Below are positions 49,644-61,300 of a DNA stretch of 64,000 nucleotides, piece by piece. The notes below the pieces were generated by a model. It was not told the origin of the DNA. It saw nothing but the letters and a program-made list of their open reading frames with translations, and ran no database searches. Within the stretch, counting starts at the first letter, position 1. Each line of letters begins with the position of its first letter. The position numbers and the translations under genes are program-made. This DNA is from Blattamonas nauphoetae (lineage: Eukaryota; Preaxostyla; Oxymonadida), in NCBI GenBank assembly GCA_033064195.1, contig JARBJD010000026.1, positions 124,001 through 188,000 on the forward strand, in the 5' to 3' direction.

Positions 49644-52600
49644 ATGCCAGTTCAACGGGAAAAGATCGCGAACACCGACGCTGATCTTCGGAAACTCACC
49701 AAAGAGAAACTTCGAACGCTTTGCGAGCAGATTGGAATGTCGAGTGAGAAGACTCGAATGATGGAGAAAGGAGACATGCTGAAATTCATTCGGAACCATT
49801 CGGATCGAACAAACGACCCGGTTTATCAAAAGTTCATCCGTCAAAACCCATCCAAAGCCGCAGAAAGGACCGAGATGGTAGCAAAGACAGCACAGGAGAT
49901 ATTGAACAGACAGTTGAGGTTTTTGGAGGGGACAGAAGAAAAGAATCACATTCCATCGTTCCAACGAGAATATATGGAAAGAAAACAAGCAGAACAGACG
50001 TATAGGAAGGAGCTGAGGAAGGAGATGAAAGAGAACAAGATTGCACGGCACACTCGACTCAAATTGGGAGAAATCACTGAAGAAGAGGCCTTGGCAGAGC
50101 GAAACAAAGAAAAGCAATTGTTTAAGGAGCGGATGAACAAAAAGCGGAAGGAGATCCAACTCCAAATCCAGGACGGTGTCATGAACACTGACGTCTTCGC
50201 TGAGCAGGAGACAACTGAGGGCTTTGTGTTCAGAGGAGCGAACAATCGAATCAAACAGAAAGAAGGCCACACTTTTGGTGAATCGACAGAAATCACGAGC
50301 GATCATAATGTTTCAGACTTTGCCGCTGAACTGGACCGGATGATGAAGCAAGAGGCAGCCATGAACGAGGAAGCCGAGAAGCAGGCCATCGAGGAGATGC
50401 GAGCTGCTTTGAACAAAGCGCCAGTCGAGAAAACACAACAACAGACGTACGAAGATATCGTCACTGGAGTTGTGGGAACAGGATCAATCACCAGACCTGT
50501 TCCGTCAGACTCTGGTCTTGCAGAGAGTGGCACAATCGTGGCTGGTGATGTTGCTGACCGTCGACGACCTATTCCCCCCAAATCTCCCAAATTCCCTCCA
50601 TGCATCCTCACCGAAACATCAGGATTTCAGCTCGGTGCAACCAACGAGATCAACAAAGATTTTGCCAAAGATTCCGTCAAGCGACGAGAGAGACATGAAC
50701 CTGTCAAGCAGACAATCCCTCGCGAGAGGCGATCAGCTTCACAGGCGGTTGATGGTCCCAAGCTGGTTATCCAGAAGCAGGGAATTGGTTTAAATGCACC
50801 CACAGCTGCGACGAGGTCGGTCTTTGATCACCGACGATTGAACGAGAACCGACAATTCGTTGAGCCACAAACCGACAGGAGAAGTCAAGCTGTGGGACAA
50901 TACGGAGATGGCCGATTTCAGAGAAGAGTTGCGGGGAAAGAAACGACCATGCAGACCATCCTCGGAAATCGGAACAAAGACCTCAAAGACGAACTTGACA
51001 TCGAAGCGAAACCGGAAGAAAAGCCGGAAGCGCTGAAGGAAGAGGCGGATGCTGGGCACGAAGACCAACCGAAGAAGCCGAGGAAGAAGAAGCAGGATGT
51101 TGAATGTCTTGTCTGGACAGTCACAACACAGCTGGAAAACGGCGATCGGATCATCACAGTGCAGTGGGACGATAAAGACACACGCAATCTTGATGTCTGC
51201 AAACGATTTCGACAGCTCAGTACAACCAAAGCAAAGCGAGGAGAACGATGGAGAGGAGATCGTGATGATGATGCTCTGCGGAAAAAGAGAATCGTCATCA
51301 ACGAGCGGAAAAGACGTATTCGGAAGGAAATGATGCGAATCCGAATGGAAGCTGAAATCCAACTTGAAATAAACAAAGAAAGCGACGATGAAACGAGCGA
51401 CGATTCAGAAGGAATGCTTCGAGACGTCCCGCGCCCGCTTCGTGACGAACAAGGCGATGAGATGGCAAACATGACCGAAGACGCCAAACTGGAATATCTT
51501 CTCGACACAAACGACGAGTATCAACGATTCAGTCGAGAACTGATGGCAATCAACGCTGATCTCAACAAGCTGGATGTTGACGAGGAGCGTCTTCACGGAC
51601 AGCGAGAGCATGAAAATCGACGAAGCCAAAGTGGAGACGGACCGATTGGTGTCAATGCAGGAATTCCCATCATCTTCCGAGGACACAATCAGTCAAATTG
51701 GGTGTCGAATGAGGAGAGGGCAGCACAATTCAAAGCAATTGTCAACACATCGACTCCATCACGACACCGTCGTCATCGGAGAGAAGGAGGCAATTCAAAA
51801 CAATGCCCAGACTGTCAAGGATATGGACACGTGCGGGGAGGGATCACTTGCTTGAAAGAACAACAGTCGAAACTCATCGAAAGATTAGAGCAGAACGAAG
51901 ATGATGAAATCACACGAGTCGAACTTGATGAAGTCAATCGGCGACTGTCAGAACGAGAAAAACGGAATGCGGAACAACACAGGCTCATTCCTGATGACGA
52001 TGACTCGACCAGCACAAGTGAATCAGAGATGATCAACGTGAATGAATCTGAAGCGATGGAAGAATTATCGTTCCCATCATCGCTCAGAAACAGAAGAGGG
52101 TTGACCAGAGGACCCATCGACGTCGAACTCGATGCGATCATGGATCGCATCGAGTCAGAAGACGATGATGCGTTCAGACTGAAAAGCAATCATTGGCGAA
52201 AACGATGGATGGAGTCGGTGAAAAGCGATGGAATTGCCACTCCTCCTCATTTTGAAATGCAGTCAATCGAAGGAGAGGCAAAGGAGAACGCGAAGGAAAG
52301 ATTGAAGAAGCGAGTTGAAGTGAGCAAACAGTCAAAAGAAATGATCCGAAAGAAACGAGGAGACGTCGCAATCCAGCTTCAAAAGTTATTTACCTGGCTT
52401 CTTCAGAATCTTGCGAGTCGTTTCCCACTTTTCCAAGAATCAGTGTATGACATCCCGTTCTACATGAGTCAAATCAATGCCCCAATGGACTTCAGAATCA
52501 TGCAAACCAGAATGGAGCGGTACACCTGCTGCCAACACTTCCTGAACGACGTCTATCTCATCTGTAGCAACTGTCACACGTTCAATGACAGAACCAGCGG

Positions 52601-53123
52601 GTCTGTGAACATATACTCGCAACAGGCAGACAACCTCGTAAGGACAGTGGAGTCAGAATTCTTCAACAGAATGAAGTTGTATGTGTTGATTGAAGGGATC
52701 ATCAGGAAGGAGAGCGAACACGGATGGGAAATGAACGAGCCATTACCTCTCCCAACATGGCCAGAAACAGCTCGGCAAAAACAAGATAAAATCATGAACA
52801 GGCAGAATCATGAGAATCGGAGACGGAAGAAGGACACAGCTGCAACAAGCGACACTTCTGTCATCGACCCGTTGGAGTTTGATTTGGAACACTCCATTCT
52901 GCGATTGAAGCCGAGACGGATTCACTTTCAGTTTTCATCCAACCAGCCTCCACCAAGACGAATCAAGTTTGTGTCAAAGGATGAACAGACACAGGAAGAA
53001 ACAGAGCAGATGATTTTTGAGTTTTCTGGTCATCCACAAGGATTTGATTCGATCTTTCCAACAAAAGGAATGACACCACTCATTCCAGTTCTCTCCATGA
53101 CCATTCGAAAAGAAGATGAATAA
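49644..53123 (+). CDS. TAF1-like transcription initiation factor, C-terminal half with zinc knuckle and bromodomain
   Basis: A 1159-residue intron-free frame. Residues 10-90 (LTKEKLRTLCEQIG, a QEILNRQLRFLEGTE block) resemble the region after the TAF1 core domain. A CCHC zinc knuckle at about 720-737, CPDCQGYGHVRGGITC, has the exact C-x2-C-x4-H-x6-C spacing of the TAF1 knuckle. A single bromodomain lies at about 912-1015, with NAPMDFRIMQTRM, the FLNDVYLICSNC helix and HTFN (acetyl-lysine-binding Asn). The middle is charged and helical (RIITVQWDDKDTRN, RKEMMRIRMEAEIQ). TAF1 is the largest TFIID subunit; animal TAF1 proteins have two bromodomains and an N-terminal half with the acetyltransferase-like core. 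That half is missing here, and an in-frame stop lies at 49584. So it is a split gene, a lineage-specific short form, or the upstream exons are elsewhere. Confidence 0.75.
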   Translation: MPVQREKIANTDADLRKLTKEKLRTLCEQIGMSSEKTRMMEKGDMLKFIRNHSDRTNDPVYQKFIRQNPSKAAERTEMVAKTAQEILNRQLRFLEGTEEKNHIPSFQREYMERKQAEQTYRKELRKEMKENKIARHTRLKLGEITEEEALAERNKEKQLFKERMNKKRKEIQLQIQDGVMNTDVFAEQETTEGFVFRGANNRIKQKEGHTFGESTEITSDHNVSDFAAELDRMMKQEAAMNEEAEKQAIEEMRAALNKAPVEKTQQQTYEDIVTGVVGTGSITRPVPSDSGLAESGTIVAGDVADRRRPIPPKSPKFPPCILTETSGFQLGATNEINKDFAKDSVKRRERHEPVKQTIPRERRSASQAVDGPKLVIQKQGIGLNAPTAATRSVFDHRRLNENRQFVEPQTDRRSQAVGQYGDGRFQRRVAGKETTMQTILGNRNKDLKDELDIEAKPEEKPEALKEEADAGHEDQPKKPRKKKQDVECLVWTVTTQLENGDRIITVQWDDKDTRNLDVCKRFRQLSTTKAKRGERWRGDRDDDALRKKRIVINERKRRIRKEMMRIRMEAEIQLEINKESDDETSDDSEGMLRDVPRPLRDEQGDEMANMTEDAKLEYLLDTNDEYQRFSRELMAINADLNKLDVDEERLHGQREHENRRSQSGDGPIGVNAGIPIIFRGHNQSNWVSNEERAAQFKAIVNTSTPSRHRRHRREGGNSKQCPDCQGYGHVRGGITCLKEQQSKLIERLEQNEDDEITRVELDEVNRRLSEREKRNAEQHRLIPDDDDSTSTSESEMINVNESEAMEELSFPSSLRNRRGLTRGPIDVELDAIMDRIESEDDDAFRLKSNHWRKRWMESVKSDGIATPPHFEMQSIEGEAKENAKERLKKRVEVSKQSKEMIRKKRGDVAIQLQKLFTWLLQNLASRFPLFQESVYDIPFYMSQINAPMDFRIMQTRMERYTCCQHFLNDVYLICSNCHTFNDRTSGSVNIYSQQADNLVRTVESEFFNRMKLYVLIEGIIRKESEHGWEMNEPLPLPTWPETARQKQDKIMNRQNHENRRRKKDTAATSDTSVIDPLEFDLEHSILRLKPRRIHFQFSSNQPPPRRIKFVSKDEQTQEETEQMIFEFSGHPQGFDSIFPTKGMTPLIPVLSMTIRKEDE

Positions 53124-53387
53124 TTTGATGATCGATTGCTTATAACTTCAACACAACCCGTGCCTATATCTCGCATTCAATCCTGTTTTATCGCTCGACG
53201 CGACAACTTGTTTTTAAAAACTTTCACCTCCCTCACAGCTATTTGAAACAAGTATTAGTGAAAAAATCAATTCAAAAATCATATTCGAGTGTAAATCGTT
53301 AGAGATATCGAAAAATGAGAGAACAATGTTCCAAACAACATGAAACAGAACTAAACAAACAGAAGAACAGGGTGGATCGATCTCATA
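53124..53387. other. Convergent intergenic region
   Basis: 264 bp between two convergent genes. I see nothing specific in it. Confidence 0.4.
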
Positions 53388-55064
53388 TCAGTCCTTCCTG
53401 CTTTCTTGAAGTAATATCATCTCCTTCCGACCCTTCTTCGTCTTCTCTAACCTTCGTCTCCTCCTCGTCTTCTTCTTCTTCTTCTTCCCTTCAGTGCCTG
53501 CTCCTTCCTCCTCTCCCACCTCCACCTCTCCCACGTCGACTTCTCCCACCTCCTCCCCCTCTTCCTCATCTGTCTCATCTCCGTCCTCATCCGGAACGAT
53601 CCTGTCGCGTGGAACATTCCCTCCCATCCCAACCAATATCCATTGAGCTAACTCGACGAGTCCATTGAAGAGTGATGAACTTCCCATCCATCCAAACCAC
53701 TCGCCCACCTCGTCCTCGTATCCCTCCTCTCTCAGATGGCGCAACACCTCTTTTCTTCTTCTCTCCGTGTCTGCAGGTTGGGAGTGAGTCTCAAACGGGA
53801 GAGGGGCAAGATAGTAGATCCCAATCGATTTCCCAAGGTCGAGCGTCGACAGGTTCATGCAGGTCATCCACATCAGACACAGCGGACGAGAAACAAGAAA
53901 CTGAGTGAATGCGTTGGAGTAAGGAGCAGAGACGATCATGGTGGAGATCAGTTCGTAAAACGGGAAGCTGTGTATATCATCCCGAAAGTCGGTTTGGTGG
54001 AGGAAGAGAAATCGAACGAAAGGATCGAAGGGCTTGACGACCTGAGTGAAGATACGCTTGATAATCTGTTTTGAAGACAGGTCGAGTCGTTCCTGTGTGA
54101 TTGGAGGCAGATGGTTGATGAAACTGCGGAGATAGCAACTGATCAGGCTCATCACGGAGTACATGGATGCGCGTGAGAATGTTGCGAAATCAGGACGAGA
54201 TCCCTGAAATGGAGTCAGGAATCCAGTGTTGAGACAGTCAAACCTCTTTCCGCGACGGAGATAGTATAATGCAGTTTCAGAGAGACGAAGAGCTTCGGAG
54301 ACAATTCCAGGGTACTTGCAGGTGGTGAGAGGAATTAATGCTTGGATCTGAGTTGGGTGAGAACCGTCAGAAGCGAATGGGGACCAAGGGTACGTCGGAG
54401 CAATTAACAGTCCAGTATTCGTCAGATAATTCAGATGCTTCAGAACTCTCACAATGCGAAATACTTCTTGTTCGTTCAGTTCTGGGTTTCCCTTGAAGAA
54501 GTCGAGAACCGATTCCATCAGTTTCGAAGCCAATGGAAGCGTGGTAATCGTCCTGAGTTCGACAGACAAACACAGTGGGATGTTCTCCCCTTGTGATCGG
54601 AGTGAGCTTCTTTTGACTGGTGGTTTGCTCATGGCGTAACGAATGTGGGTTTTCAGAAAGTTTATAATGGGTTGATCGTGAAAATCATGTTTCATCGCAG
54701 GAAAACGTACCAAAGGACGATAATTATCCATATTTGGTGGTTTTAGAATGGAAAACATTCTCAGTAAGGAGATTTCAATTACATCGAGGATTTCAGAAAA
54801 AAGAGAAAACCAATGACGAAAAAAAGTGAGAACTGAATCAGTGAAAAATGCGATGAGACCATCATTCGCAGTGTGGACCAGCAACACTGTGACCAAGGCC
54901 AGAATAGAATCACAGAATGAAACTGAAGAGAGGAAAGAAGATAATTGGGAGAACAAAGATTGTTGGATGAATGAAGAAAAAAGGAACGAGTGAGATGAAT
55001 CACAAAACAAGACAAAACTGAAAACGACAGTGACGTGATGTCGAGTTCCCAAATCAGGATCCAC
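53388..55064 (-). CDS. Unidentified protein with acidic-then-basic tail
   Basis: A 558-residue frame. From about residue 105 (MDNYRPLVRFPAMKHDFHDQ) it looks like an ordinary alpha-helical globular protein of about 340 residues (GNPELNEQEVFRIVRVLKHL, IIKRIFTQVVKPFDPFVRFL, and so on), then an acidic run (DEDGDETDEEEGEEVGEVD), a polylysine/arginine run (KKKKKKTRRRRR) and a short end. I do not recognise the family. The first 105 residues are hydrophobic and Phe/Ser-rich, quite unlike the rest; a GTGAGT...TTTTCAG segment at 55018-55068 (51 nt) could be an intron, with a true first exon upstream of 55070 or a true start near 54731-54760. The basic tail suggests nuclear or nucleolar location. Confidence 0.6.
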   Translation of the reverse strand: MDPDLGTRHHVTVVFSFVLFCDSSHSFLFSSFIQQSLFSQLSSFLSSVSFCDSILALVTVLLVHTANDGLIAFFTDSVLTFFRHWFSLFSEILDVIEISLLRMFSILKPPNMDNYRPLVRFPAMKHDFHDQPIINFLKTHIRYAMSKPPVKRSSLRSQGENIPLCLSVELRTITTLPLASKLMESVLDFFKGNPELNEQEVFRIVRVLKHLNYLTNTGLLIAPTYPWSPFASDGSHPTQIQALIPLTTCKYPGIVSEALRLSETALYYLRRGKRFDCLNTGFLTPFQGSRPDFATFSRASMYSVMSLISCYLRSFINHLPPITQERLDLSSKQIIKRIFTQVVKPFDPFVRFLFLHQTDFRDDIHSFPFYELISTMIVSAPYSNAFTQFLVSRPLCLMWMTCMNLSTLDLGKSIGIYYLAPLPFETHSQPADTERRRKEVLRHLREEGYEDEVGEWFGWMGSSSLFNGLVELAQWILVGMGGNVPRDRIVPDEDGDETDEEEGEEVGEVDVGEVEVGEEEGAGTEGKKKKKKTRRRRRLEKTKKGRKEMILLQESRKD

Positions 55065-55357
55065 TCACTCCACTGCTCCTCGAAGAGTGAAATGGCATCT
55101 CCAAGCGGACAGCGTTGTCAAGCGAGAGATTGCGTTGGTATGTGTGAATGTGTGTGTGAGGTGGGTGCCTGCGCGTGAGGTGAGGGTGTGTGAAGTGGGG
55201 AAGGCGCAGGTGGGTGGTGGTTGGTGAAGTGGTGACGTGTCTGAGTCTCTGCCTAATCTGGCGGTCTCAGTGACTTGTCAGTGGATGGATTGATTGATTG
55301 ATTGATGGATTGAGTGGGTCAGTGACACAAGTGAGGTGAAGGGAGGGAAGCGTGGTT
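55065..55357. other. Intergenic region with short tandem repeat
   Basis: Contains GT-rich and GATT-repeat stretches, for example five copies of TGAT/GATT between 55285 and 55310. It probably includes the 3' end region of the large gene to its right and the 5' end of the gene to its left. Confidence 0.4.
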
Positions 55358-58300
55358 TCAGAACACAGGAGCCTCGTCTTGGGCACAGTTCTCTTTCTGC
55401 TCCACTTCCTTCTTCTCTCCTCCTTTCTCCTTCACACTGAAGAACGACGCAACATCTTCCAACGACGGCCGGTCCTTCGCCTTCACCGCCAGACACGACC
55501 TGATCAACTCCACAAACTCCAAATCCAAGATGCTCTCCATCTTCGGCAGCATTCCTGAACAAAGCGATCGATTCGCATTCACTCCATCCTGCTCCCCAAA
55601 CGGCACCTGTCCAGTCTCTATTTCCCACAAGACAAGGCCAAGCCTAAAAACTGCTGTCTTCCGCGTATCCACCACTCCCCGAGCCGAGCCCTGTTCAGGT
55701 GCCTGCCATCGCACTGTCTCGTTCGACTGCGACATCGTTGCACGACTCCCATTTCCCATTCCAGACACATACGAACGCTGAGTTTCGAGAAGCGAGTCGT
55801 CCTTGTTCCTTCCACTCGACAAATTCCCTTCCTCCTTCTTCTCACTCTGTTCCCCCACTCGCGACAATCCAACTGTCGCGTCGTCCTTCATCTTCACTGA
55901 AAGCCTCTCCCCCGAAAGAAGAACCCAATGCGAGCTCAGCTTCGTGAACGTCTCGTTCTGCGGCTGCGTCTCCTTCAGCTTCACAAGACCATCCACAAGC
56001 TCTTTCTCCATCGCGCGACGACGAACTGCCCCAATCGGCTCTTTCGTCACGTGCAGACGACGATACAGCGTGTCCAGCTTGTTCACTCGCACCACGTCCA
56101 CACAGTTCGACAGCGACAGTCCATCAACCATCTCCACACGCGCCACTCCCATCCCCGACTCTCCCATCTCTCGCTCCCCTCGCACTGTCCATCCTGTCAT
56201 CTCTGACCCCACTCCCTGCGATGTCTTCGTCGACTCCCCAACAATCACATTGTTCGTGTCCACAATCCGATCCCCCATCCATCCCTCTTCCACTTCCATC
56301 TTCTCTTCCTCCAACATTGTCAGCTCTTCCTGTTTCGGCACTTGTTTGTCTCCTTTCTTCTCTTTCCGACGACGACACAAAACCACAACAATCACAATCA
56401 ACAAAATCCCACACACAATCAATCCTCCCAAAAGAGGACCCAGCCATTTCATCGTGTTCAGTGCTTGTGCTTTCCGCGCATCTCCAACACTCATCTTCAT
56501 CCGAAGCCACTCATCCGTCCGCATCCCATCCCCAAACTCCAGACGCAATCGCCATTCCAGCGACGAACTCAGTTTGATCAAAGACACAGGAATCGTCACC
56601 ATGATCGATGTTTCGTTCCATTCCGTCACATTCACGTCTTCATTCAGATCGATGAATTGTGATTCTTTTTCTCCTCCCTCCTCAACCGAGAACACTCCAA
56701 TCCCAAGTCCACAAGGAATCAGAACCGAGCCAGACAGTGTCAGTGTGAATGATTTGTTCTTGTTTTCCACACATCTCGACGACGACGAGTTGAACGTGGG
56801 CACGAACAAAGGAGAGAACGACCGATTCTTTCCTCGCCACACTTCACACTCCGAATCCGACGAGATCCACATCGACCCGCTCTCACTCCCATCCCCTCCA
56901 TACAGACTCCCAACAAACACAAAACTCTCACCAACACAGCGAATGTTCTTCCGAGCGGACACAAACACTTCGTCGTTCGCTGTGTTGTCGTGGAACGTGC
57001 TCGACTCAATCCAAAGCGACGAATCCGACATCACAACTCCACCATCGTCAAGATCGGCCATCACAACCGATCGAAGAGTGCAGTTCGTCTCGGACAGCGA
57101 GATCATTCCGGTCGACCATTCACACATTGCTGATCTCGAGTTCGATGTCAAAGGCATTGCCATTCCTGCCAAATGAGAATCCTTCACTTCCAGCCATCCA
57201 ACCGACGACGAAGAAATCAGCGTTGAGAAGACACTTCCATTCACTTCCACATTCGTCAGCGTCACGTTCGTCGCCGACCTCAACACAATCGGGGTCGTCA
57301 AGAACTCCAACTTCGACAGCGTCAGGCCATCCACTTTCAGTCTCCCGCCAACCTCCAACAGTTCCACCCCAATCTCCACACTCGAACGAACCGAACAGTC
57401 CGACACTTCAATCAGACCAGCCACACTCGAAATCAACGACAATTCTGTCAACGTCGACGACGACACGTCCAACGTCAGCTTCGAAAGTGTCATCGATCCA
57501 CCATTCGACTCTTCCGAACTCGACAGGCGACCGTCTCCCACAAATCGAAGAACACCAAACCCATTCCGCCCCCCAATCCAAACCGAGTTGTGTCCAACCG
57601 ACAAAACCCCACACACATCAGCTGTCTCCAACACTTCCACTGATCCCATCCCGGTCACCCCAATCCCATCCACAACTGTTCGGCACGCCATCGACACATT
57701 CCCACACAGTTCGTGGTCTTCACTTCGCCCAACACTCCGAACAACAATCGACCCCGATGTCCGAGCATGAAGCAGATACAGAAGCGAGAAATGGTTGAAC
57801 GCCGACGACGACACTTTCGACGCCCAGTCAACAACCACTCCATCCATCGGCGAGTCGAGCGAGAATGTTCCCAGCCAATCACTCTCCAAGAACGACGCTG
57901 TGCTCGAAACAACAAGTTCAACCCATCGCGGACACGATCCTCCAACACAATTGATGAACAATGTGTCGGTCATCCGAACAAGCTTCGGCCAGTCTGCTTT
58001 CGCCACAACAATCGCTGGACCTTGTGTCACCCGAACAATCCCTGAAAAGTTGCTGTTCGAGAATTCAACATTTCCATCTGTCTCGAAAAGCGCATGGTCC
58101 GACAGAGCGATGTTCTCAATCACAACACAATCCAACAAAACTGATCCAGTCTCAGTGGCGACAAGAGCACTCGCAAACTCCGCGTTCTTTCCGTCCATCC
58201 AAACTTTCTCCAGTTTCACACTTCCACCACCCGAAACAGCAATCAGAGGTGATTCGCATGAAGGAACAAGATGATCAAGCACAAATCCACGAAGAGTCGC

Positions 58301-61300
58301 CGATCCAGTTGAGATCGTCACAAATGACGACGCTGAAGAAGGCAGAGGATTCCAGCGCAGTTCAATCGCGTCTGTCGACCCAGACACAATCACTCGTCTC
58401 GCCCCAACCATCAACGGTTCGGTTTCTGTCACGTCGGTCAACATTTTCATCTCGCGAAGAGCAAACAGATCACTCGAAACATTTTTTTGAACACATTTCG
58501 ACAATCCCCCAACAAGCGACTCACACGAGATCGTCGGCTGTTCACAGGCGGAGTCGTCCCCATCCGAACTGTCCACAAACAGAATCGAGAACGGAAGAAG
58601 ATCGTTCGACGCATCGTCTCCAATCGTAAGATGGTTCAGCGAGCTTTCAGAGAAACAGCGCAACAGACTCGTCGACGATCCATCCCGAATCCATTCGGAG
58701 CTCATTCCAACATCATTCGACAAGCTTCCTTCATTCGAAGTGAAGAAGCAGTCTGACATCTCAAATCTCCCTCCAACTCCTCCAGACAGACGAATCACTC
58801 CCACTTCACACCCTTTCACTGACGAGAACCAGCAGAACGACAGAACAACAGTGGTCTGTTTCGTGGAGTCATGATCCACATGAATCAATGAGCTTGAAGG
58901 ATTCGCTTTGGCGGAGAAGAATTCGAATCGCTGAGGTGATGATTCTGTTCCGATGATCGACAATGTTCCGGACGTCACCAGAAACAGACTGTCAGCCAGC
59001 TGTGTGGGTGAAGCAAAAGAGCCAGAGTGAGTGATTGAGCTTGTGTCAGTCAATGTCAGAAATCCGCCTTCAACCACAAACGGGGTAGTTGATAGCGAAG
59101 AGAGATGAACTGTCAGCGAGGCCAGTTTTAAACTCCCAGCACCAACTGAAATCGCTCCAGATCCAGATATCGTCAGCGTCTTCATTCCATCCGATTTAAT
59201 CAGCATGTCCTTCGATTCAGTCGAAAGAAGAGATGTCAGCGACGCTTCTGATTTCACAATCACACTTCCCTTCTTCGACCAATCCGATCCTCCTTTCTCG
59301 TATCCATCCAACAAACTCAAGCATGGAAGGAACGCGTGCCCACACAGAGAATGATTCAGATCCGAGCTAAGCGTACTGTCAACACAAACATCTGTCTTCT
59401 CACAATGCATAATGAACAGAACTGACCCGATCTCTTTCAATTCTTCATTTTCGTCCACTTCCCCAAACTCAACCATCTCACGTTCAATCTTCGAGAACAT
59501 TTTCTTGTCACTTGGTGTCAATGCGAACAGTGATCCATCGTTCAGCGACGACAGAGTCGGCTGCACTTGCCCATCACTCATCTTCAGGAAAACTCCTTTC
59601 CCATCCCATCCGCTGAGCACAATGTCGAGTCTGATGACAAACCAAACGAAGTCGACCAGAACGACAAGCAATTCGAGTCGGTGCTCTTCCAAATGTCAAC
59701 AAAAAGCCCTCCACCTCTCAACCCACTCCGACAACTCAAAAAGCACGTCCGAGACACACTCAGCTTCGCTGTTCCTATCAACTCCGCTCGAATCACTCCA
59801 CCATCCCCTTCTGAAGAACACGACACAAATGACGTGTCTGTGGAGTCTGATCCAATCACAAGCGATGATCCATCTCCAATCCATGAACACATCGCTGATC
59901 CAACTTCAGATTCAGCGTTTCCGGTGCACATAACTTCATTCAGATTCACTCCTTTCCACAACACAAGTCCTCCCGTCTGCCGCAACAGCGATTCTCCACG
60001 AATCTCAATCCCAGATTCCGATGAAATCTCTGTGCAATCAAGTGATACTGATCCACTCGACACCGAAATTAACGGCGAGGTGCGATGTGAAGCAGAAGGA
60101 TCAACTGCAATCGAGACGGTCGAGTCAAACTCCAGCACTCCCAATCCAAGTACAACGAATGGAGTTGTCGATTGCGACGAGAGAGTCACATTCAGTGAGG
60201 CCAGTGCCAAACTTCCAGCACCAACTGAAATCGCTCCAGATCCAGATATCGTTAGTGTCTTCATTCCATCCGATTCAATCAGCATGTCCTTCGATTCAGT
60301 CGAAAGAAGAGATGTCAGCGACGCTTCTGATTTCACAATCACACTTCCCTTCTTCGACCAATCCGATCCTCCTTTCTCGTATCCATCCAACAAACTCAAG
60401 CATGGAAGGAACGCGTGCCCACACAGAGAATGATTCAGATCCGAGCTAAGCGTACTGTCAACACAAACATCTGTCTTCTCACAATGCATAATGAACAGAA
60501 CTGACCCGATCTCTTTCAATTCTTCATTTTCGTCCACTTCCCCAAACTCAACCATCTCACGTTCAATCTTCGAGAACATTTTCTTGTCACTTGGTGTCAA
60601 TGCGAACAGTGATCCATCGTTCAGCGACGACAGAGTCGGCTGCACTTGCCCATCACTCATCTTCAGGAAAACTCCCTTTCCCATCCCAACAGCTGAGCAC
60701 AATGTCGAGTCTGATGACAAACCAAACGAAGTCGACCAGAACGACAAGCAATTCGAGTCGGTGCTCTTCCAAATGTCAACAAAAAGCCCTCCACCTCTCA
60801 ACCCACTCCGACAACTCAAAAAGCACGTCCGAGACACACTCAGCTTCGCTGTTCCTATCAACTCCGCTCGAATCACTCCACCATCCCCTTCTGAAGAACA
60901 CGACACAAATGACGTGTCTGTGGAGTCTGATCCAATCACAAGCGATGATCCATCTCCAATCCATGAACACATCGCTGATCCAACTTCAGATTCAGCGTTT
61001 CCGGTGCACATAACTTCATTCAGATTCACTCCTTTCCACAACACAAGTCCTCCCGTCTGCCGCAACAGCGATTCTCCACGAATCTCAATCCCAGATTCCG
61101 ATGAAATCTCTGTGCAATCAAGTGATACTGATCCACTCGACACCGAAATTAACGGCGAGGTGCGATGTGAAGCAGAAGGATCAACTGCAATCGAGACGGT
61201 CGAGTCAAACTCCAGCACTCCCAATCCAAGTACAACGAATGGAGTTGTCGATTGCGACGAGAGAGTCACATTCAGTGAGGCCAGTGCCAAACTTCCAGCA

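Noticed and set aside
50790-51508. Minus-strand frames opposite the TAF1-like gene
   Set aside because: Shadows rich in Ser/Leu/Phe caused by the charged codons on the plus strand.
53315-53668. Plus-strand frame rich in Ser and Pro
   Set aside because: Complement of the acidic and basic runs of the minus-strand gene at 53388-55064.
55803-58629. Long plus-strand frames opposite the giant gene
   Set aside because: They are antisense shadows: low-complexity Ser/Thr/Pro/His proteins mirroring the repetitive minus-strand gene, with no motif of their own.
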